From JBAXXL01 sp037127915 (GTDB taxonomy: Bacteria > Bacteroidota > Ignavibacteria > Kapaibacteriales > UBA2268), in the NCBI GenBank assembly GCA_037127915.1, contig JBAXXL010000005.1, positions 58,194 through 122,193 on the forward strand: a stretch of 64,000 nucleotides of DNA, written 5' to 3'. The notes under the pieces are model-generated. The model saw nothing but the letters and a program-made list of their open reading frames with translations, was not told the DNA's origin and did not search any database. How positions within the stretch are numbered: the first letter of the stretch is position 1; every line of letters starts with the position of its first letter. Made by a program: the position numbers and the translations under genes. This document shows positions 1 to 8,915 of the stretch, in pieces.

Positions 1-34
1 GCAAGCACCAATGCTCCCTTTTTATAAAGAAAGA

Positions 35-49
35 CGACCCGATGGGTCG
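35..49 (-). terminator. possible terminator hairpin
   Basis: A 6-bp stem (CGACCC/GGGTCG) with a 3-base loop lies 130 bases beyond the leuS stop. Read on the minus strand it is followed by a T-rich stretch. It may end leuS transcription or belong to a gene outside the window. Confidence 0.35.
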
Positions 50-116
50 CCTCTACTTAATAAATCCTTAAATCCATTTAATCCCTAAAATCTTCATTCA
101 GAAATTTGAAGGTGGA

Positions 117-134
117 TGCCTGCTTCCGCAGGCA
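117..134. repeat. short palindrome TGCCTGC/GCAGGCA
   Basis: A perfect 7-bp inverted repeat with a TTCC loop. Its position just downstream of leuS and its form suggest a dispersed intergenic palindrome rather than a gene. Confidence 0.4.
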
Positions 135-177
135 TGACAGCCATATATCATTCACTTTATAAACTTTACAAACTCAT

Positions 178-2730
178 TTATACCGCTATAAAGTTAATCA
201 GTTTATTCTTAACGAATATGACTTTTTTGATTTCTTTGCCTTCTAAATAAGACATTACTTTCGGGTCTTCCTTAGCGGCTTTTTCAATGACATCTTGCGG
301 TGTATCCAAAGCTACCACTAAGCGTCCACGGATTTTACTTTGCACCTGTACAACAACTTCGACTTCACTTTTAATAGTTTTAGCAATGTCGTATTCAGGG
401 AATGGAACACCGACTATTGAAGTTGTATGACCCAAGCGTTGCCACAATTCTTCAGCAATATGCGGAGCAAATGGAGCCAAACAAAGCAGGAATTTTTCCA
501 TAGCGTGTTTAGGTCTTTTCTCAGCTTTCGTAAATTCATTTACGAAGATCATCATTTGCGCAATCGCAGTGTTAAAACTTAATTTTTCGATATCCTCGCC
601 AACATCCATGATTGTGTAATTAAGAACTAATTCCTGTTCGCGAGTCAGCTCAACATCTTGCAATTTTGAACTTAACTCACCGGTATGCTCGTCAACAATC
701 AATCGCCAAGCGCGGTTCAAAAAGTTATAAACTCCAACTATTCCATTTGTATTCCATGGTTTCGAAGCTTCCAGCGGACCTAAAAACATTTCGTAAAGAC
801 GAAGTGAATCGGCGCCGAATTCATTAATTACGATATCAGGACTAACCACATTACCTCGGGATTTGGACATTTTCTCGCCATCCTCACCCATTATTAAACC
901 TTGATGGAAGAGCTTATAGAATGGCTCTTTCGTTGGAACGTATCCATAATCGAATAATACTTTATGCCAAAAACGCGCGTAAAGCAAATGCAATACTGTA
1001 TGCTCTGCCCCGCCGACATATAAATCAACACCTTTGTCACCCAACCAATATTCCAATTTATCATAATCGGCGAAAATTTCGCTGTTTTTATTATCAATGT
1101 ATCTTAAGTAATACCAGCAAGAGCCTGCCCATTGCGGCATTGTATTGGTTTCGTAACCTGCGGCTTTACCCGTTTTTTTATCTATAAAATTTATCCATGA
1201 CTCAACTTTTGCTAATGGCGATTCTCCCGTACCGGCCGGTTGGAAATCCATTACTTCAGGTAAAACTAAAGGTAATTCATCCGGATCTAATCCGCGTTTT
1301 GTTCCATCTTTAAATAATATTATCGGCATTGGTTCTCCCCAATAGCGCTGACGAGAGAATAGCCAATCGCGCAATTTAAACTGCACTTTTGCTTCGCCAA
1401 TCCCTTTTTTCGCTAACCATTCGCTCATTTTTAAAATGGCCTCGGGAGTTGCTAACCCATTCAATGAAACTTCATCGTTTGCCGAATTTACACCAATACC
1501 GGATTTTTCGCAAAACGCGCTTTCGTCAATATCCCAAGCGGAACCATCTTTTGGAGCGACAACTTGTTTGATTGGCAAATTGAATTTCTTTGCAAATTCG
1601 TAATCGCGTTCGTCATGCGCCGGAACGCTCATAATTGCACCGGTACCGTAATGCGATAATACATAATCAGAAATCCAAATAGGTAAACGTTCTCCATTTG
1701 AAGGATTTATTGCATAAGCACCTATGAAAACACCGGTTTTATCTTTGTTCAATTCCGTGCGTTCCAAATCGCTTTTTTCAGCGGCAATGGCTTTATATTC
1801 TTCTACTTCTTTTACTTTTTCAGGAGCAATAAGTTTTGCAACCAATTCGTGCTCCGGAGCCATAACCATATAAGTGGCACCGAATAATGTGTCAGGACGT
1901 GTTGTAAATACTCGTATAGTTTCACCCGATTCTGATTTAAAATCAACTTCGGCACCATTCGATTTTCCAATCCAGTTTATTTGCATATCTTTTGTTGAGC
2001 TTGGCCAATCAACCAAATCCAAATCTTCGAGCAATCTATCGGCGTATTCAGTAATTCTCAACATCCATTGGCGCATTGGACGGCGTTCAACGGTGTAACC
2101 TTTGCCTTTCCATTCGTCAACTTCTTCGTTTGCCAAAACTGTTCCCAAACCTTCGCACCAATTCACAGGAATCATAGAGATAAAAGCTAATCGTTTCGAA
2201 TCTTTGTAGTTTTCTATTTCTTCAGGAGTTTGATATTCCGCAGGAATAGGTAATTTATCTATATGGCTTGCTTTGTTTATTGACTTGTCGAACCAGGAAT
2301 TATACATTAAAAGGAACATCCATTGGGACCATTTGTAATAATTCGGGTCGGTAGTGTTCACTTCCCTATCCCAATCATATCCCAAACCTAAAATTCCCAA
2401 TTGGCGTTTGAAATTTTCTATGTTCTTTTCAGTGGCTACGATAGGATGGATACCTGTTGTCATACAGTATCTTTCAGTTGGCAGACCAAATGCATCGAAT
2501 CCCATAGGATGCAATACATTGAAACCTTTCATCACTTTATAGCGTGAAATTATGTCCGTAGCAGTGTATCCTTCGGGATGCCCAATGTGAAGTCCCGCAC
2601 CGCTTGGATACGGAAACATATCTAATATATAATACTTAGGTTTACTTGTGTCTGTTCCAGTCAGGTAAGAATTATTTTCTTCCCAATATTTTTGCCATTT
2701 TTTTTCTATTTCGCCGAATGGATATGCCAT
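178..2730 (-). CDS. leuS: leucyl-tRNA synthetase
   Basis: This class I aminoacyl-tRNA synthetase charges tRNA-Leu with leucine in the cytoplasm. The 850-residue length is normal for bacterial LeuRS. The HIGH motif is at residues 48-51 (after PYPSGAGL) and KMSKS at about 620-624. Between them lies the CP1 editing domain, with the threonine-rich TTRPDTLFGATY segment and the SVPAHDERD segment that carries the conserved editing aspartate. The anticodon-binding and C-terminal domains are present, and the chain ends normally. The ATG at 2730 gives the usual N-terminus, starting MAYPFGEIEKKW. The gene stands alone; its divergent neighbour encodes an exporter. Identification is secure. Confidence 0.98.
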   Translation of the reverse strand: MAYPFGEIEKKWQKYWEENNSYLTGTDTSKPKYYILDMFPYPSGAGLHIGHPEGYTATDIISRYKVMKGFNVLHPMGFDAFGLPTERYCMTTGIHPIVATEKNIENFKRQLGILGLGYDWDREVNTTDPNYYKWSQWMFLLMYNSWFDKSINKASHIDKLPIPAEYQTPEEIENYKDSKRLAFISMIPVNWCEGLGTVLANEEVDEWKGKGYTVERRPMRQWMLRITEYADRLLEDLDLVDWPSSTKDMQINWIGKSNGAEVDFKSESGETIRVFTTRPDTLFGATYMVMAPEHELVAKLIAPEKVKEVEEYKAIAAEKSDLERTELNKDKTGVFIGAYAINPSNGERLPIWISDYVLSHYGTGAIMSVPAHDERDYEFAKKFNLPIKQVVAPKDGSAWDIDESAFCEKSGIGVNSANDEVSLNGLATPEAILKMSEWLAKKGIGEAKVQFKLRDWLFSRQRYWGEPMPIILFKDGTKRGLDPDELPLVLPEVMDFQPAGTGESPLAKVESWINFIDKKTGKAAGYETNTMPQWAGSCWYYLRYIDNKNSEIFADYDKLEYWLGDKGVDLYVGGAEHTVLHLLYARFWHKVLFDYGYVPTKEPFYKLFHQGLIMGEDGEKMSKSRGNVVSPDIVINEFGADSLRLYEMFLGPLEASKPWNTNGIVGVYNFLNRAWRLIVDEHTGELSSKLQDVELTREQELVLNYTIMDVGEDIEKLSFNTAIAQMMIFVNEFTKAEKRPKHAMEKFLLCLAPFAPHIAEELWQRLGHTTSIVGVPFPEYDIAKTIKSEVEVVVQVQSKIRGRLVVALDTPQDVIEKAAKEDPKVMSYLEGKEIKKVIFVKNKLINFIAV

Positions 2731-3077
2731 TTCAATTTTTCCGTTTTTTTATTATATAGACTACAAAATTAAGAAAAATATGGCAAATAATGCTTAATAA
2801 TGGTTAATGGATAATTGTCAATGGTTAATGAGAAGAAATCGAAACAGCCATGGAGCGAAGTCTAGATGATTATAAATCAGAACCGAACGGTCATTGAGCA
2901 GGGTCGAGAGGACCAAGCAAGAAATTTAAATTCAATAATATTTCTGTACTTTATTGATTTTAAAGCTGAACCATTTCAAATGAAACCGAATATTTTTTTT
3001 ATTCTTGTAATCTTCGTAATTTTAAATTAGTTATTTTAGAAAATTACCACAATCATTATTAAACTTAATATTAAATT
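2731..3077. other. divergent intergenic region without genes
   Basis: Apart from the candidate leuS -7 box this stretch holds short imperfect repeats of the type AATGGTTAATG near 2800-2830 and no convincing ORF. I see no RNA gene. Confidence 0.4.
2764..2771 (-). promoter_or_regulatory. candidate leuS -7 box
   Basis: On the minus strand this reads TAATTTTG, matching the Bacteroidota TAnnTTTG -7 consensus, 34 bases upstream of the leuS ATG. No well-spaced TTTG -33 box is seen, so the call is tentative. Confidence 0.35.
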
Positions 3078-3716
3078 ATGACATTTGTATTCGAACTTGA
3101 ATTATTAATAAAAGGAATCATCATTGGATTCGCAGTAGCGGCTCCAGTTGGTCCAATTGGCATCTTAACCATAAAGCGGACGCTCAATGAAGGTCGCCTT
3201 TCTGGATTCGTGACAGGAATGGGTGCGGCTTTTGCTGACACACTCTATGGTATGGTTGCCGGATTTAGTATCACAGTTGTGTCATCATTTTTGATAACTC
3301 AACAATTTTGGCTGGAATTGATAGGAGGTTTCTTCTTAATCGTCTTAGGTGCTGTTACTTATTTCAGTAAACCAAAGATAAAGAAAACAGCAATTAACAA
3401 CAAAGGGCTTTTATACAATCTCATTTCAACATTTTTCCTAACGCTTACAAATCCTGCAACAATCTTTTCATTTATAGCAATATTTGCAGGTATCGGTTTG
3501 GGTTCTGTAAAAGCTACCCATCCTTCAACATTAATTATAATTCCAGGCGTGTTTGTGGGTGCATCTTTGTGGTGGTTAACATTGAGCTATTTTGTAAGTA
3601 TTTTTAAATCTAAAATTACGCTTGACCATCTTTTTTGGATAAATAGACTTTCAGGTATAATTATATTTTTATTCGGCCTTATTGCACTTTATTTATCTAT
3701 AAATACAAAAAAATAA
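3078..3716 (+). CDS. LysE/RhtB family amino-acid exporter
   Basis: This is an inner-membrane transporter of the LysE superfamily, which exports amino acids or related small molecules. The 212-residue length is typical. The family signature is near the N-terminus: APVGPIG at residues 21-27, followed by a glycine-rich segment with GMGAAFADTLYG at about 47-58. About six hydrophobic segments are visible, and the protein ends with a last helix near 190-207. The substrate cannot be read from the sequence. It is monocistronic, divergent from leuS, and no SD site is obvious before the ATG. Confidence 0.85.
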   Translation: MTFVFELELLIKGIIIGFAVAAPVGPIGILTIKRTLNEGRLSGFVTGMGAAFADTLYGMVAGFSITVVSSFLITQQFWLELIGGFFLIVLGAVTYFSKPKIKKTAINNKGLLYNLISTFFLTLTNPATIFSFIAIFAGIGLGSVKATHPSTLIIIPGVFVGASLWWLTLSYFVSIFKSKITLDHLFWINRLSGIIIFLFGLIALYLSINTKK

Positions 3717-3767
3717 CCAACTTTTTTTTTATAAGCATTTAATAGAACAATATTCGGAAATATTTAT

Positions 3768-3776
3768 TATTTTTGC
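3768..3776 (+). promoter_or_regulatory. candidate promoter for the P-loop gene at 3850
   Basis: TATTTTTGC matches the Bacteroidota -7 consensus TAnnTTTG and lies 74 bases before the ATG at 3850. A clear -33 TTTG is not seen at the usual spacing. Confidence 0.45.
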
Positions 3777-3849
3777 ATATAATTAAGTAGTTGCTTAAAA
3801 TATTATTTATCCGCCAATAAAAGTATTAAATATCATAAAGGTAAATAAA

Positions 3850-4359
3850 ATGAAACAAGCAGTTTTTATTGGGGGATTTAATAAATGGGGCAAAACTACG
3901 ATAATTTTTGATTTGTTTGGAAGATACCGATTTAATTATGGACAAATATATCCAATATCCGGTTTAAATACTAAATTTACAGTTGAAACTCATTCCAATG
4001 ACGATTTTTCTGAACAAAAATGGTTAAACTTGGTTCAAAAAAGAATAGATACATCGCCCGATGACGGACAAAATCTATTTACAACATTATGTCTAACTTT
4101 ACACAAAGACTTTAATTTCGTTGATCTTTTGAATAATCCACCGTTTTCTAATTACGATAAATTGCATATCTTTTTAATAGAATATAAATACGAACGGCAT
4201 GCAAAGCTAATGATTGATCAAATCATTTCTGATGGACAAAATCTTCATAATGCAAACTTTATCACTATAAATGCCGATCAGGATTTTATAATTGATTCTG
4301 AAAGAAGGAATGCAAAACTTGGACAAATTAGAGAAAAATTATTAGAGATTTTTGAATAA
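3850..4359 (+). CDS. hypothetical protein with Walker A-like motif
   Basis: A 169-residue soluble protein I do not recognise. The N-terminus (MKQAVFIGGFNKWGKTT) forms a beta strand followed by GFNKWGKT at residues 9-16. This fits the GxxxxGK[ST] P-loop, so nucleotide binding is likely. A strand (KLHIFLIEY) near residue 105 and the FITINAD segment near 137 could carry the remaining strands of a small sulfotransferase- or kinase-like P-loop fold. No clear Walker B or kinase lid was seen. It has its own TAnnTTTG promoter and is followed by a strong hairpin, so it is probably monocistronic. Confidence 0.7.
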   Translation: MKQAVFIGGFNKWGKTTIIFDLFGRYRFNYGQIYPISGLNTKFTVETHSNDDFSEQKWLNLVQKRIDTSPDDGQNLFTTLCLTLHKDFNFVDLLNNPPFSNYDKLHIFLIEYKYERHAKLMIDQIISDGQNLHNANFITINADQDFIIDSERRNAKLGQIREKLLEIFE

Positions 4360-4411
4360 GTACTAGCTCTATAGGGTATAAATTTTAATTAATATATTAT
4401 CAAATATAGCA

Positions 4412-4444
4412 ATTCATTCGATGACCCAAAGTCATCGAATGAAT
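4412..4444 (+). terminator. 14-bp perfect hairpin, likely terminator
   Basis: ATTCATTCGATGAC and its exact reverse complement flank a 5-base loop. It follows the P-loop gene and precedes the helicase promoter. A close relative with the core CATCCGATGAC is at 11734-11762, so this is one copy of a dispersed hairpin family. Confidence 0.55.
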
Positions 4445-4534
4445 AAGAATAATCATTTTTTGCAATATTTCGGATTTAATTACGTGATAGTAGAACTTTG
4501 CCAAAGGGCAAAATTTATACAGAAGGTAAAAATC

Positions 4535-6070
4535 TTGACGAAAAATATTGAATCACGTATCTCTAAAAACAAATCTAATTTGCTTTTCCAATCATTAAAC
4601 ATAATTGAACCCATACTAAAAGCTGTCGAAGAAGAAGGTTATACTATTCCGACTCCTATTCAATCGGAATCAATTCCTATTATATTACAAGGCACGGACT
4701 TACTCGGTTGCGCGCAAACCGGCACCGGTAAAACCGCGGCATTTGCTATTCCAATTCTGCAATTACTTAGTGCGGACAAATCGCAGGACAGAAAAAGAAA
4801 AATCCGTAGTTTAATCGTAACTCCGACCCGCGAATTAGCGATTCAAATTGAAGAAAGCTTCAAAGCTTATGGCCGCCACGCTGGTTTAACAAGTACTGTC
4901 ATATTCGGCGGAGTGAACCAAAATCCGCAAACGGCGGTTTTGCGAAATGGCGTTGATATTCTGATTGCAACACCAGGCAGACTTTTGGACCTTATGAATC
5001 AAGGATATTTGTCTTTAGCTGATGTGGAGATTTTCGTATTGGATGAAGCTGACCGTATGTTGGATATGGGTTTTATTCACGACGTGAAGAAAATCATTGC
5101 CAAGCTTCCAAAAACAAGACAATCGCTCTTCTTTTCGGCAACTATGCCGCCGGAAATTATTAAACTGGCAAATACTATATTGCACGAACCGGAAATGGTT
5201 TCCGTAACACCCCTTTCTTCAACCGTTGACATCATTAACCAATTCGTTTATTTCGTTGATAAAGAAAATAAAAACTCGCTTTTGATTGATATTTTGCAAG
5301 ATAAGAAAATTAAAAATGTGCTGGTATTTACACGTACAAAACACGGTGCCAATAAAGTTGCAAAGATTCTACTGACACATAATATCTCAGCCGAAGCTAT
5401 TCACGGAAATAAATCGCAAAGCGCCCGTCAAAACGCTCTTTCGAATTTCAAAGCGCAAACCACACGTGTATTGGTAGCTACCGATATAGCGGCGCGCGGT
5501 ATAGATGTTGATGATTTGGGTTACGTAATAAATTTCGAAATGCCGAACATCGCTGAAACTTATGTTCACCGAATCGGCAGAACAGGCAGAGCGGGTGCCG
5601 AAGGTACGGCGTATTCATTTTGCGACGCGGAAGAAAAAGCATATTTGCGGGATATTGAAAAATTGATATTAAAGAAAATAGAAGTTGTCGAAAAACATCT
5701 CTATCCTTTGAAAAACAACAACCCCGTGAAAGTGCTGGAGCAACATCAAATTCGTGCAAACGCAGGGCACTCAAGACCGCAGCCTCGTGGAAATGGTTTA
5801 TCCTCAAAACCTACGTTCCAAGACCAGGAACACACTAATGTGATTCATTCGAAACCGAAAAAGCACGGGATGATTCCACCTAAAGAACCAATTGAAGATT
5901 ATTTCCGCGGAAAAGTAATTCATTCCAAACCAAAGCCGCATAATAATGGAATTGCGGTGAAAGCACCCGTGCAGGACCGTCCGCGTGGAAATTCGGAACC
6001 TGCCAAACCAAAACCAAGCGGAAAAAGCAGTCCCAAAAAATGGTACGGCAAGCCAAAAGCCGGAAGATAA
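4535..6070 (+). CDS. DEAD-box ATP-dependent RNA helicase, RhlE type
   Basis: A cytoplasmic RNA helicase that remodels RNA or ribosome-assembly intermediates. All core motifs are present: a Q motif ending TIPTPIQ, Walker A AQTGTGKT, DEAD in LDEADRM, SAT in FFSATMP, and HRIGRTGRAG in RecA domain 2. The C-terminal tail of about 130 residues is basic and proline-rich, with imperfect repeats such as HSKPK. No ATG lies near the domain start, and the long ORF opens inside a hairpin. I therefore place the start at TTG 4535, which has AGAAGG 8 bases upstream and a GAACTTTGC promoter-like box at 4493-4501. An ATG at 4421 is possible but unlikely. Confidence 0.88.
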   Translation: MTKNIESRISKNKSNLLFQSLNIIEPILKAVEEEGYTIPTPIQSESIPIILQGTDLLGCAQTGTGKTAAFAIPILQLLSADKSQDRKRKIRSLIVTPTRELAIQIEESFKAYGRHAGLTSTVIFGGVNQNPQTAVLRNGVDILIATPGRLLDLMNQGYLSLADVEIFVLDEADRMLDMGFIHDVKKIIAKLPKTRQSLFFSATMPPEIIKLANTILHEPEMVSVTPLSSTVDIINQFVYFVDKENKNSLLIDILQDKKIKNVLVFTRTKHGANKVAKILLTHNISAEAIHGNKSQSARQNALSNFKAQTTRVLVATDIAARGIDVDDLGYVINFEMPNIAETYVHRIGRTGRAGAEGTAYSFCDAEEKAYLRDIEKLILKKIEVVEKHLYPLKNNNPVKVLEQHQIRANAGHSRPQPRGNGLSSKPTFQDQEHTNVIHSKPKKHGMIPPKEPIEDYFRGKVIHSKPKPHNNGIAVKAPVQDRPRGNSEPAKPKPSGKSSPKKWYGKPKAGR

Positions 6071-6090
6071 TATAATATTTAAAGTGAACT

Positions 6091-6116
6091 AGTTCCAAAG
6101 CTCCTGCTTTGGAACT
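6091..6116 (+). terminator. helicase terminator hairpin
   Basis: AGTTCCAAAGC and its exact reverse complement flank a TCCT loop 20 bases after the helicase stop, followed by a pyrimidine-rich stretch. A related hairpin in the other orientation is at 18308-18333. Confidence 0.6.
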
Positions 6117-6250
6117 CTCTTCTATTGCTTTACGAAAAATCAATTCAATTTCTTTTATAATCGTAATCCTAATTATAACAGACTACTACCGCTATTCCCA
6201 AAAATTATTTTCACTTTTTTGCAATTATTTTCAAATATAAACAGAATAGA

Positions 6251-6284
6251 TTTGTTTATTTGATTTTTATTTCAGTATATTTGC
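6251..6284 (+). promoter_or_regulatory. Bacteroidota-type promoter
   Basis: TTTG at 6251-6254 and TATATTTGC at 6276-6284 are separated by 21 bases, matching the TTTG-N(17-23)-TAnnTTTG consensus. It lies 29 bases before the ATG at 6313. Confidence 0.55.
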
Positions 6285-6312
6285 TTTGTGAAGTAAAACA
6301 AAAAGAAAATAA

Positions 6313-6600
6313 ATGGAATTTTTAAAAAACATATCTTTTTTATTTCGCGACGGAAAGAATCTTTCGCCACAGGGTGAACAATGGAGAAAATTATTACATC
6401 AAATATCGGATATTGTTGAAAACTTAATTTTGGTTTTCTACAATAAATCAACTAAAGGGCGTCAAACCAGCTACCAAATACTAGCCATAATTGTAACAAT
6501 AGCTTTATGCCGCCTAAACAAATATTTATGTCGTTGGTGCTTATCCACAACTATCTGCAACAAACATCTGTGCTATGCTTTTCTCCCCCCCCATAATTGA
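6313..6600 (+). CDS. small hypothetical protein, possibly degraded
   Basis: A 95-residue ORF behind a good promoter. The first two thirds look protein-like: a charged segment around NLSPQGEQWRKLL, then a hydrophobic stretch YQILAIIVTIALC near residues 55-67. The C-terminus is Cys-rich and ends just after a run of eight C bases at 6585-6592. The ending may therefore be a frameshift artefact or a broken gene. I do not recognise a family. Confidence 0.35.
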   Translation: MEFLKNISFLFRDGKNLSPQGEQWRKLLHQISDIVENLILVFYNKSTKGRQTSYQILAIIVTIALCRLNKYLCRWCLSTTICNKHLCYAFLPPHN

Positions 6601-6701
6601 GAAAATCTTCGGGAACATTTCTAATTCTACTTAAAAAAAATAAATGATATTTGATAGTAATAATTTGAATTAATTTATTAACTTTAATGGAATCTATTAA
6701 A

Positions 6702-7622
6702 ATGAAACTAACACTTTCAATTCTCATTTTGATATTAGCACTATTAATAAATATCAATACTAATGTTTATTCGCAATCACCTCCATGCTTTCCAGGATTT
6801 CAAGGAGTATATTATCAGATGGATGATATTGTTAATTGTCCACCATACAATTCCAATATGTCCCTTGATGTATTTATCGGTTATTTAGCACTTGATAGTT
6901 TAAGCAAGTATGCAGGTTATAACGAATATAATGAATTTATGAACCGTCAGAGTTATAACGATACTTTAAGAACTATGATGCGCTACATTTATAAAACGGT
7001 TGAATACAATCCAAGTAATTTCTTATGTTTTATGTATCATAATCGTTACAACAGTGCACCGGCTGATGAATATTTTTACGGTTTGATCAAAAATGTTTTA
7101 CAAGAATCTCCAAGTCCTATTTTGGATGCTTCATTGATTGGTTCCTTTTTTATTGCTCAAATTCATGTTGATTCGATATACTCTTATATTGATTCACTAG
7201 CTCAAATAGCAAAAAACTGCCGAGATGTTATAGCTTCAACAAACCAAATTTTTAAAGGAACACTGCCATCATATAACAATAATCTTCCCATAATTGACCC
7301 GACAATTCAATTTACCTATGCAAATGAGTGGTTTTTGCAAGGCTTTGAAAGCCCAACCGATACATTATTCGAATTAGAAAACGGCAAATCATATATAGTC
7401 TTTTTAGAATACAGATATATTTGCAGAGATAGTTCCCATATATATTATGAGATATTTCCAATTAGATGTTCAAAATCGAGAACTGCCTGTATGTACCCAA
7501 TAGTTAATGGAAATGTTATTGATACATACAATGAACTGGGTTTCGGGACGAGTGTTAACATCAATACTTTCTATACCCTACTTGCCAATCGCATAAATGA
7601 AATTAAAAACTATACACCATAA
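6702..7622 (+). CDS. secreted hypothetical protein
   Basis: A roughly 306-residue protein with a signal peptide: MKLTLS, then about 18 hydrophobic residues, then VYSQS as the likely cleavage region. I chose the ATG at 6702 because the in-frame ATG 15 bases upstream would put extra charged residues before the signal core. The mature part is rich in Tyr, Asn and Ser and holds several cysteines (near the start and in CRDSS and CSKSRTACMYP), which suits an extracytoplasmic protein. No domain is recognised. It lies 14 bases upstream of the zinc protease gene and is probably co-transcribed, so it may be a partner or substrate. Confidence 0.65.
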   Translation: MKLTLSILILILALLININTNVYSQSPPCFPGFQGVYYQMDDIVNCPPYNSNMSLDVFIGYLALDSLSKYAGYNEYNEFMNRQSYNDTLRTMMRYIYKTVEYNPSNFLCFMYHNRYNSAPADEYFYGLIKNVLQESPSPILDASLIGSFFIAQIHVDSIYSYIDSLAQIAKNCRDVIASTNQIFKGTLPSYNNNLPIIDPTIQFTYANEWFLQGFESPTDTLFELENGKSYIVFLEYRYICRDSSHIYYEIFPIRCSKSRTACMYPIVNGNVIDTYNELGFGTSVNINTFYTLLANRINEIKNYTP

Positions 7623-7636
7623 AGGGAGCCTTTAAA

Positions 7637-8743
7637 ATGAAAAAATTTATTTTATTAATACTTCTTTTCGGTGTATTTTCTAACTTTGTAGATGCACAAG
7701 ATGAAAATTGTGGGGTACATATTAATTGTGATCCAAATAGAGAATATCCTTACCGTTTTTGTGATGGAATTACTCGTTGTACAGCTAATCCTGCAGATGA
7801 GGTTAATCCAGGTGTTGTTAAAGCACCATTCCCTGTCTGCTTATCATACAATCCAGATAAAGGACCTCACAACGTAATGTTATCAAATGGCCCTGGTCTC
7901 GTTGAGGTTTTCGATGATAGCAAAGTTGAAGCGGATATGCATTGTGCAGAATTTCAATGGAATTGTTTGTGTGGAATGCAGAACGCCGATTGTCTTTGTA
8001 TGATTAACCTAGTTTGGACACAAGAGCCTAAAGATATAGAAGATCCGACTTCAAGGGTAGCAGAAGCAGCTACGCGGTGGGCAGGTTGTATTGTGAAATG
8101 TAATGGTACTGGTTTTCCTCCTTCCATTATAGTATTAAACAACACAACGGGATTCAATTACCCTAAAAATACTAACAGTCGAAGAATTTTAGTTAATTCT
8201 GACTGTGAATATTATAAAGTAAATCAGAATTGGGATGGTTTAGCCAATAATACACTTAATTTGTGCGATATTATTACACACGAATTGGGGCATATTTATG
8301 GTTTAAAACATTACAATGAAAAACCCATTTGTGCACCTATTATTACTTTAGCAAATGGTATTATGAATTCAAATGCAAAAGCAAATCAAGCAAAAAGGGA
8401 ATTAACTGATGATGATAAATGCGCTTTTTCTCGACTCTATTGCAATGCGGTACATGTTGAGAATAGCGACAGTCTTTTTAGTAAAATACAAGTTAAAACC
8501 TACCCAACACCAACACAAAGCACTTTAAACATTGAATTTACTATAAATGGAGTTGCTGTCGATTTAATTTTCCAAGTATTTAATGAAACCGGAAAATTAG
8601 TTTACGATAATGGTTATTACTTCCCTAATCAAGGGTTAAATAGAATAACCACAGATTTCTCATTTTTAACTAATGGTATATATTACTTTAAAATTCATAG
8701 TATGAAAAATGTTTTTTCAGGGAAATTTGTTATTGCGAAATAA
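7637..8743 (+). CDS. secreted matrixin-like zinc metalloprotease with T9SS sorting domain
   Basis: The protein opens with a signal peptide ending near DAQDEN. A cysteine-rich region follows, with many Cys pairs at residues 25-125. A zincin active site HELGHIYGLKH fits HExxHxxGxxH, and NGIMNSN about 26 residues later resembles the Met-turn of matrixins/metzincins. The last 80 residues, from about KTYPTPTQSTLNIEF to GKFVIAK, form a type A T9SS C-terminal sorting domain. The protein is thus predicted to cross the outer membrane by type IX secretion. It has a good SD (GGGAG). The protease function is well supported; the substrate is unknown. Confidence 0.85.
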   Translation: MKKFILLILLFGVFSNFVDAQDENCGVHINCDPNREYPYRFCDGITRCTANPADEVNPGVVKAPFPVCLSYNPDKGPHNVMLSNGPGLVEVFDDSKVEADMHCAEFQWNCLCGMQNADCLCMINLVWTQEPKDIEDPTSRVAEAATRWAGCIVKCNGTGFPPSIIVLNNTTGFNYPKNTNSRRILVNSDCEYYKVNQNWDGLANNTLNLCDIITHELGHIYGLKHYNEKPICAPIITLANGIMNSNAKANQAKRELTDDDKCAFSRLYCNAVHVENSDSLFSKIQVKTYPTPTQSTLNIEFTINGVAVDLIFQVFNETGKLVYDNGYYFPNQGLNRITTDFSFLTNGIYYFKIHSMKNVFSGKFVIAK

Positions 8744-8777
8744 AATGAACATAAAAATATTTAAAGGTATCTAAATT

Positions 8778-8815
8778 AGACAATTTCTTCGTTTTCAAAG
8801 AAGTTGTCTTTTTTT
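8778..8815 (+). terminator. intrinsic terminator after the protease gene
   Basis: AGACAA-t-TTCTT pairs with AAGAA-g-TTGTCT around a short loop and is followed directly by a run of seven T. It is 35 bases after the protease stop. Confidence 0.85.
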
Positions 8816-8915
8816 ATAATTTGTTTCACAAATGGTTATTTCATTTAATTTTATTTTTATTAAATTAGCATAATATAAAAGTTTATTTTTAAATTTATTA
8901 ATTTGAAAGCTAATT

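Noticed and set aside
6585..6592. C8 tract as phase-variation switch
   Set aside because: It lies at the end of a doubtful ORF; no alternative frame with a better protein was found.
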